Shown here in pieces: positions 58,967-64,000 of a DNA stretch of 64,000 nt. The number at the start of each line of letters is the position of its first letter. Within the stretch, counting starts at the first letter, position 1. The notes beneath the pieces are model-generated. The model saw nothing but the letters and a program-made list of their open reading frames with translations, made no database searches and was not told the origin of the DNA. This DNA is from Selenomonas sp. AE3005 (lineage in GTDB: Bacteria; Bacillota; Negativicutes; Selenomonadales; Selenomonadaceae): the NCBI RefSeq assembly GCF_000686945.1, contig NZ_JMME01000007.1:87409-151408 (forward strand), given 5' to 3'. Position numbers and translations under genes: made by a program.

Positions 58967-59350
58967 TCACGACAGTTTCTTTTGTCCGCGCGTTTCCTCG
59001 GCCGCAGCTACCACCTCGGCCAGGCTGGCTCCGCTGGCGGCCACGACAGCAGCACGCATCGTACCTTCCAGCAGCGGACAATCCGCCATTTTCACCTCAT
59101 CGTCCTTGAGGTTTTCCAGCACCAGTTCCGTGGTCATAATGGCACTGCCCATATCCATGATTACCACAGCACCGTCACGGCCACAGACAAATTCCACAGC
59201 CTTGCTTATTTTTTCATAGCTCGTGCCCATGATACCGTTATCCAGACCGCCGGCCACGGCAATCTGCACACCGTTGGCCATCATTTCGGCCATTTCCTTG
59301 ATTCCTTCCGCCAATTTGGCATTATGGGATACCACAACAATCCCTACCAA
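58967..59350 (-). CDS. DhaM-like PTS phosphocarrier (EIIA-mannose fold)
   Basis: Protein of 127 residues. His9 in VVVSHNAKLAEG is the phosphorylated residue, and MDMGSAIMTTELVLENL matches DhaM. DhaM passes phosphate from HPr to DhaL-ADP so that DhaK can phosphorylate dihydroxyacetone. Only the EIIA domain is present, as in Firmicutes. No dhaK or dhaL lies within 64 kb. The start is TTG after GGAGGGAGTTGCT, 66 nt after the purL stop. Confidence 0.85.
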   Translation of the reverse strand: MVGIVVVSHNAKLAEGIKEMAEMMANGVQIAVAGGLDNGIMGTSYEKISKAVEFVCGRDGAVVIMDMGSAIMTTELVLENLKDDEVKMADCPLLEGTMRAAVVAASGASLAEVVAAAEETRGQKKLS

Positions 59351-59415
59351 AGCAACTCCCTCCTCACATGGAAAAGCGGTCAGATAAATCCGACCGCCCC
59401 CATTATGCTATTTTA

Positions 59416-62400
59416 TCATTTATAATACGCAACACCAGCGGCAAAGAGCTGTTGGTCTTTTTCTCCGGGAACGTTCCGCGATACATCGCGTCCGGTACGT
59501 TCCGAATGCCCCATCTTACCCAGTACACGGCCATCCGGACTGGTTATGCCCTCCACGGCCCAAACAGAGCCATTGGGATTAAAGGGAATCTGCGTGGCTG
59601 GATTGCCGCTATCATCTACATACTGTGTCGCAATCTGCCCCCGTACCCTCATACGGGCAAGTATCTCTTTATCCGCTACAAACCGGCCCTCACCATGAGA
59701 AACCGCTATAGTATGCACATCACCTACACTGACATTGTTGAACCAGGGCGAAAGATTTGATACCACCTTGGTCTGTACCATGCAGGAGACATGCCGGCCT
59801 ATATTATTATACGTCAAAGTCGGCGAGCTGTCCACCAAATCGCGAATCTCCCCGTAAGGAACCAGCCCGAGCTTGATAAGTGCCTGGAAACCATTGCAGA
59901 TTCCGAGCATCAGGCCATCGCGTTTATTGAGCAGCTTGTGTATCTGCTCCTTAATCCGGGGATTGCGCAGCATAGCCGCAATGAACTTACCGGAACCGTC
60001 CGGTTCGTCACCACCGCTGAATCCGCCGGGCAGCATGACAATCTGGGCCTGACTAATGCCCTTAACCAAAGCCTCAACTGATTCTTCAACCGCACTAGGT
60101 GTCAGGTTTCTCACCACCAGGGTGCTGGCCTCAGCGCCGGCCCGTTCCCATGCCCGGACAGAATCGTATTCACAGTTCGTACCCGGGAATACAGGTATAA
60201 AGACCTTGGGACGGGCAATGCTGGTTCTGGATCTGATGCCATTTCCCTTGGTGTACAGCGTGCTGACAGCCTTTTCTTTATCTGACTGCTTAATCTTCGT
60301 GGGGAAGATGCTTTCCAGCGGCTGCGTAAAAGCTGCCTCGATATCTGCCAGCATGATTACCGTTTCATCGCAGACCACACTGGGGCCGGCCGTGGTTTCA
60401 CCCAGCTCCGTAAAGCCGGCCTCATGCAGCTTGGCCTTCAGCGCCTCAGAATCGGACACTTCCAACAGCAGTGCCCCATATTCCGGCGTGAACAGCTGTT
60501 CTTTGCGCTGCGGCTGAGTAAACTTAAAGCCAATGCCGTTGCCCAGCGTCATTTTCGCCACAGCAGCAGCCACACCGCCGATACCCACACTCTGAATAGC
60601 AAAGACGCGGTGTTTTTCCACGAGGTCGCTGACCAGCGACCACTTGGCACGAAGTTTGCCGAAGTCCGGCAGGTCCTGCGCGTCCTTAACTACCGGCAGC
60701 AGATAAACCTTATTGCCGGGATATTTAAATTCCGGAGAAATGGCGTCGCCGGCCTTCAGTGTGGTGACCGCAAAAGCTGCTAGTGTCGGCGGTACATGAA
60801 TGTTTTCAAAGGTACCGGACATGGAGTCCTTGCCGCCGATGGCCGGAATTTCGAGTTCATGCTGCGCCCACAGGGCCCCGAGCAAGGCAGCAAACGGCTT
60901 ACCCCATTTCTTTTCGTCCTTGCCCAGGCTTTCAAAATATTCCTGGAAGGTCAGGCGGATTTTTTCTGCCCGGCCGCCTACGGCTACCATTTTCGCCGCT
61001 GCCTCCACCACGGCATAGAGCGCACCATGGAACGGGCTCCATTCCGTCAAAGCCGGATTAAGACCAAAAGTCATAGCCGTAGCCGTCGTGGTTTCAGCAC
61101 CCTCCACCGGCAGCTTGGCTACCATACCTTCAGCCGGAGTCAGCTGCTTGCGGCCGCCGAACGGCAGCAGTACCGTATTGCCGCCAATGGTCGAGTCAAA
61201 CCGCTCAGCCAGTCCCTTTTGACTGCAGACGTTCAAATCTTTGAGATTTTCCAGCCAGGCCTTTTCCAAATCATTACCACAAGCCTCTACGCGGGCCGGA
61301 ATCTGCCGCAGATAACGGGCGTTCTCATCGGGATTTACAATTTTGGCCTTTACATGCTGGCGCACACCGTTGGTATCGAGGAAATCACGGCTCATTTCCA
61401 CAATGGTTTCCCCGCGCCACTTCATCACCAGCCGGGATTCCACGGTAACTTCCGCCACCTTGGTGGCCTCCAGATTTTCCGCGTCAGCCAGGGCGGCAAA
61501 TTTAGCCAGATTCTCGGGACGGATAACGACAGCCATACGTTCCTGCGACTCGGAAATAGCCAGTTCCGTACCATCAAGGCCCTTGTATTTTTTCTTCACA
61601 GCGTCCAGATTGATGACCAGGCCCGGCGCCAGTTCGCCAATGGCTACGGCCACACCGCCGGCGCCAAAGTCATTGCAGCGCTTAATCATACGGCTGACTT
61701 CGGGATTGCGGAACAGGCGCTGAATCTTGCGTTCCGTCGGAGGGTTGCCCTTCTGTACCTCAGCACCGCAGCTCGTAAGTGATTCTTCCGTATGTTCCTT
61801 GGAAGAACCCGTTGCCCCGCCGCAGCCATCACGGCCGGTACGGCCGCCAACCAGGACAATGATATCCCCGGGCAGGGGCTTTTCGCGCACGACATTTTCC
61901 TTAGGCGCAGCTGCAATGACGGCACCAATTTCCATGCGCTTGGCCATATAGCCCTCATGGTAAACTTCCCGTACCTGTCCTGTGGCCAGACCAATCTGGT
62001 TGCCATAAGCACTATAACCGGCAGCAGCACCCAGCGTGATTTTCTTCTGCGGCAGTTTGCCCGGCAGGGTATCCTTCACCGGACGGCGGGGGTCAGCAGC
62101 GCCGGTCACACGCATAGCCTGATATACATAGGAACGGCCGGACAGCGGGTCACGGATAGCACCGCCCAGACAGGTAGCGGCCCCACCAAACGGCTCGATT
62201 TCCGTCGGATGGTTATGCGTTTCGTTCTTGAACATCACCAGCCATTCTTCCGGTTTGCCGTCAATATCGGCCTCCACCACAATACTGCAGGCATTTATTT
62301 CCTCGGACTTGTCCAAATCGTTCAGTTTTCCCTGACGGCGCAGGGCTTTCATGCCGATGACAGCAATATCCATCAATGTCACATCGCGGTTTTCCCCGAC

Positions 62401-63195
62401 ATAGAGCATATCCCGGTCGTTAAGATACTTCGTATAAGCCTTGGCAATAGCCGGCGTATAGTAGCCATTCTCTATCTGCACTTCGTCAATAGCCGTAGTA
62501 AAAGTGGTATGACGGCAATGGTCAGACCAGTAAGTATCAATAACCCGGAGCTCCGTAATCGTCGGCGGACGTTTTTCCGTATCGCGGAAATAAATCTGAC
62601 AGTAAGCCAAATCAGCCAGGCTCATGGCAAAGCCACGTTTCTTCCAAAAGTCCTGCAAACTTTCGGCGTCGAGACTGTTAAAATCTTTCAGGACTTCCAC
62701 CTTAGGTGGTTCCTCGTATTCCATGGTCAGCGTTTCCGGTTTGGTGAGCGCTGCCTCACGGCTTTCTACTTTGTTGATACAGTAGTCCTTAATTTTGTCA
62801 AAGGTTTCCAGGTCAATGTCACCTACGATTACAATGACCTTGGCCACGCGAATTTCCGGCCGTTCCTTCTGTGTCACGAGCTGTACACACTGCGCAGCTG
62901 AGTCAGCTGTCTGGTCGTACTGTCCCGGCAGGTACTCCACCGCAAACATTCGGGAGTTAGGAAACTTTGGAAGTTTTTCTTCGTAGACAATATCTACCGG
63001 CGGCTCAGAAAAAACGATATTTCTCACCGCATTGAATTCCTCGTCGCTGAGGCCTTCAATATCGTAGCGACGAATGACGCGCACAGCTTTCAATTCGTCC
63101 AGCTGGAAGGTTTCCTTCAAGTCACTGCACAGCTGTCTTGCCGGGGTATCAAAATATCCCTGCCGTTTTTCTACGAAAATTCTTCTAACAGTCAT
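59416..63195 (-). CDS. purL: Phosphoribosylformylglycinamidine synthase, single-chain
   Basis: Large fused FGAM synthase of 1259 residues for purine synthesis step four. It has an N-terminal PurS-like part, two AIRS-type synthetase halves (with NHPTEIEPFGGAATCLGGAI and GGVAVAIGELAPG) and a C-terminal class I glutaminase. The nucleophile is Cys in LGICNGFQAL, with His in AVSHGEGRF. It belongs to the clostridial clade of fused enzymes, distinct from the E. coli type. ATG follows GGAGGAAAAG. No purine riboswitch is seen in the 100-base leader. Confidence 0.96.
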   Translation of the reverse strand: MTVRRIFVEKRQGYFDTPARQLCSDLKETFQLDELKAVRVIRRYDIEGLSDEEFNAVRNIVFSEPPVDIVYEEKLPKFPNSRMFAVEYLPGQYDQTADSAAQCVQLVTQKERPEIRVAKVIVIVGDIDLETFDKIKDYCINKVESREAALTKPETLTMEYEEPPKVEVLKDFNSLDAESLQDFWKKRGFAMSLADLAYCQIYFRDTEKRPPTITELRVIDTYWSDHCRHTTFTTAIDEVQIENGYYTPAIAKAYTKYLNDRDMLYVGENRDVTLMDIAVIGMKALRRQGKLNDLDKSEEINACSIVVEADIDGKPEEWLVMFKNETHNHPTEIEPFGGAATCLGGAIRDPLSGRSYVYQAMRVTGAADPRRPVKDTLPGKLPQKKITLGAAAGYSAYGNQIGLATGQVREVYHEGYMAKRMEIGAVIAAAPKENVVREKPLPGDIIVLVGGRTGRDGCGGATGSSKEHTEESLTSCGAEVQKGNPPTERKIQRLFRNPEVSRMIKRCNDFGAGGVAVAIGELAPGLVINLDAVKKKYKGLDGTELAISESQERMAVVIRPENLAKFAALADAENLEATKVAEVTVESRLVMKWRGETIVEMSRDFLDTNGVRQHVKAKIVNPDENARYLRQIPARVEACGNDLEKAWLENLKDLNVCSQKGLAERFDSTIGGNTVLLPFGGRKQLTPAEGMVAKLPVEGAETTTATAMTFGLNPALTEWSPFHGALYAVVEAAAKMVAVGGRAEKIRLTFQEYFESLGKDEKKWGKPFAALLGALWAQHELEIPAIGGKDSMSGTFENIHVPPTLAAFAVTTLKAGDAISPEFKYPGNKVYLLPVVKDAQDLPDFGKLRAKWSLVSDLVEKHRVFAIQSVGIGGVAAAVAKMTLGNGIGFKFTQPQRKEQLFTPEYGALLLEVSDSEALKAKLHEAGFTELGETTAGPSVVCDETVIMLADIEAAFTQPLESIFPTKIKQSDKEKAVSTLYTKGNGIRSRTSIARPKVFIPVFPGTNCEYDSVRAWERAGAEASTLVVRNLTPSAVEESVEALVKGISQAQIVMLPGGFSGGDEPDGSGKFIAAMLRNPRIKEQIHKLLNKRDGLMLGICNGFQALIKLGLVPYGEIRDLVDSSPTLTYNNIGRHVSCMVQTKVVSNLSPWFNNVSVGDVHTIAVSHGEGRFVADKEILARMRVRGQIATQYVDDSGNPATQIPFNPNGSVWAVEGITSPDGRVLGKMGHSERTGRDVSRNVPGEKDQQLFAAGVAYYK

Positions 63196-63251
63196 GAATG
63201 TTCTTTTCCTCCAAACATAGATAGAAATACATAAAGCTTAAATATAGACAA

Positions 63252-63294
63252 ACAGGCATAGAGACTCTGCTCGCACATGAGTCCCTATGCCTGT
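63252..63294 (-). terminator. Terminator after the YhcH-family gene
   Basis: An almost perfect 16-bp stem (63252-63267 with 63279-63294) is followed by TTTGT on the minus strand. Confidence 0.7.
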
Positions 63295-63297
63295 ATA

Positions 63298-63771
63298 TCA
63301 CAAACTATCAACGGCCACTTTGACCACAACTTTAATTACCGGGCTGGGTATGTCATTAACCGCCGCCTGAGGTCTGTGTACGTCCTCAGGATAAAGCACG
63401 GCAAAACACCCCGGAGACAGCACAATGCTGCTATCGGGAACTAAAGCCTTATAAAAGGTAACATCCTTTTCTGCATCATAAGGAGCCAGCGGCTCCAAAT
63501 CCGGGCTATAGGGACACCATCCCATAAACTCCTCGCCATCCACCATGTATTGAATATCCACATACTTTACATGGGTTTCAGGCTTACAATCCGCCTCGGG
63601 ACGAGTATTATAGCGCTGCACATTGGCAAAGCATTTATCCCCTGCAATAGGATATCTGCCATCAGCAACTTTGGTGAAATCCGTATCCCGCAAATAGTCC
63701 AAGGCCTTTTGAATGATTTCCGGATAATCTACATGATTTTCGTCTAGCGTATCCATACTACCGATAATCAT
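63298..63771 (-). CDS. YhcH/YjgK/YiaL-family protein
   Basis: Cupin-fold protein of 157 residues. THVKYVDIQYMVDGEE and LYPEDVHRPQ supply the metal-binding residues typical of the family. E. coli members act as sugar anomerases, for example on N-acetylneuraminate. No sialic-acid gene lies here, so the substrate is open. ATG follows GGGAGAGGG. It is a single gene with its own terminator, upstream of purL. Confidence 0.88.
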   Translation of the reverse strand: MIIGSMDTLDENHVDYPEIIQKALDYLRDTDFTKVADGRYPIAGDKCFANVQRYNTRPEADCKPETHVKYVDIQYMVDGEEFMGWCPYSPDLEPLAPYDAEKDVTFYKALVPDSSIVLSPGCFAVLYPEDVHRPQAAVNDIPSPVIKVVVKVAVDSL

Positions 63772-63905
63772 TACACAACCCTCTCCCTGTCCTACATTTT
63801 CGTAAAGAAATTAACTTACATACACATTTTACCTAAAAGATTTACATTATGCAAGTATATATGTTTACCACAACCCCCTGTTTCCTGCTGACCTGCCCCA
63901 CAAAA

Positions 63906-63944
63906 AACTTCCCCTGCGGACATTTAAGCCGCGCAGGGGAAGTT
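63906..63944 (-). terminator. Terminator of the gene cut by the right edge
   Basis: A 13-bp perfect stem (63906-63918 with 63932-63944) is followed by TTTTTT on the minus strand, 11 nt after the partial gene's stop. Confidence 0.82.
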
Positions 63945-63955
63945 AAAAATCATAT

Positions 63956-64000
63956 TTACCACATACGGCGCAAAGTTACAGCACACATAATATCCCGGTC
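63956..64000 (-). CDS. 3' end of a gene cut by the window edge
   Basis: The last 14 codons and TAA of a minus-strand frame (ending DRDIMCAVTLRRMW), placed 11 nt before a strong minus-strand terminator. The fragment is too short to identify. The terminator is the main support that a gene ends here. Confidence 0.45.
   Translation of the reverse strand, partial: DRDIMCAVTLRRMW

Noticed and set aside
63196..63297. Purine riboswitch upstream of purL
   Set aside because: The space holds only the terminator of the previous gene and a short leader.
1..64000. Insertion sequences, prophage or integrated elements
   Set aside because: No transposase, integrase, recombinase or phage structural gene was found. 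Only the small MITE-like repeats and a possible repressor relic suggest mobile DNA.

Overview
The window looks like the chromosome of a diderm Firmicute of the Negativicutes, probably a Selenomonas- or Mitsuokella-like member of the Selenomonadaceae. This is inferred from gene content, not from a marker match. Firmicute-style genes (single-chain clostridial-type PurL, two-subunit SdaAA/SdaAB, a PhoH-YbeY-Era-RecO cluster, Bacillus-type SdhC) sit beside a true outer-membrane porin, periplasmic cytochrome c maturation and a periplasmic nitrite reductase. No transposase, integrase, phage structural gene or CRISPR array was seen. Most genes lie on the minus strand.

Region 1 (1-7500) is a respiratory ammonification island. 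nrfHA (nitrite reduction to ammonia) is followed by a Crp/Fnr regulator and ccmA-B-C-E-F. CcmE is the cysteine (CxxxY) variant, and no ccmD, ccmG or ccmH is seen. Two identical-architecture palindromes (GTTGC-N4-GCAAC), each centred 41.5 bp upstream of the predicted transcription start, link nrfHA and the regulator-ccm operon into one regulon.

Region 2 (7500-19060) is mixed housekeeping: a GDT1-type transporter, tRNA-Asp/tRNA-Phe, a SpoIIE/RsbU-like phosphatase, a TSCPD protein, secreted TPR and SGNH proteins, a NiaP-like transporter with a candidate NiaR operator, an L-lactate permease, ComF and YqeB. The 310-base gap before the permease holds a tandem 79-bp repeat that ends in a very long terminator hairpin.

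Region 3 (19060-19862) has no credible protein gene. It holds its own promoter, a roughly 575-nt multi-helix RNA closed by a 7-bp helix between its two ends, an intrinsic terminator, and then a perfect 19-bp inverted repeat in front of a Bax-inhibitor-like gene. This is the best candidate for an undescribed or rare (ROOL-like?) large ornate non-coding RNA.

Region 4 (20600-34200) holds a TatD-associated radical SAM gene, pyridoxal kinase, QueF, a PAS-GGDEF-EAL protein, the fumarase-fumarate reductase module (fumA-fumB-sdhCAB, the succinate/propionate branch), and a murI-thioesterase-CofE-like-rph-rdgB-yfcE operon. Two copies of a 130-139 bp MITE-like element lie at 11309 and 29623. The 400-base gap 29349-29747 holds the fumarase promoter, a 17-bp palindrome, a terminator and one MITE copy.

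Region 5 (34300-47000) holds tRNA-Ser x2, three identical tandem tRNA-Thr(CGT) genes, an orphan CheB, L-serine dehydratase, dapA, aroB-aroK-aroC and a compact type IV pilus/pseudopilus operon.

Region 6 (47100-53900) is a fructan/sucrose locus: LacI regulator, cytoplasmic GH32, permease, coiled-coil porin and exported GH32, with tandem operators over the promoter.

Region 7 (54000-64000) holds recO-DUF502-era-ybeY-phoH, a DUF2156 protein, an orphan DhaM-like phosphocarrier, purL and a YhcH-family gene. The 3' end of a further gene is cut by the window edge.
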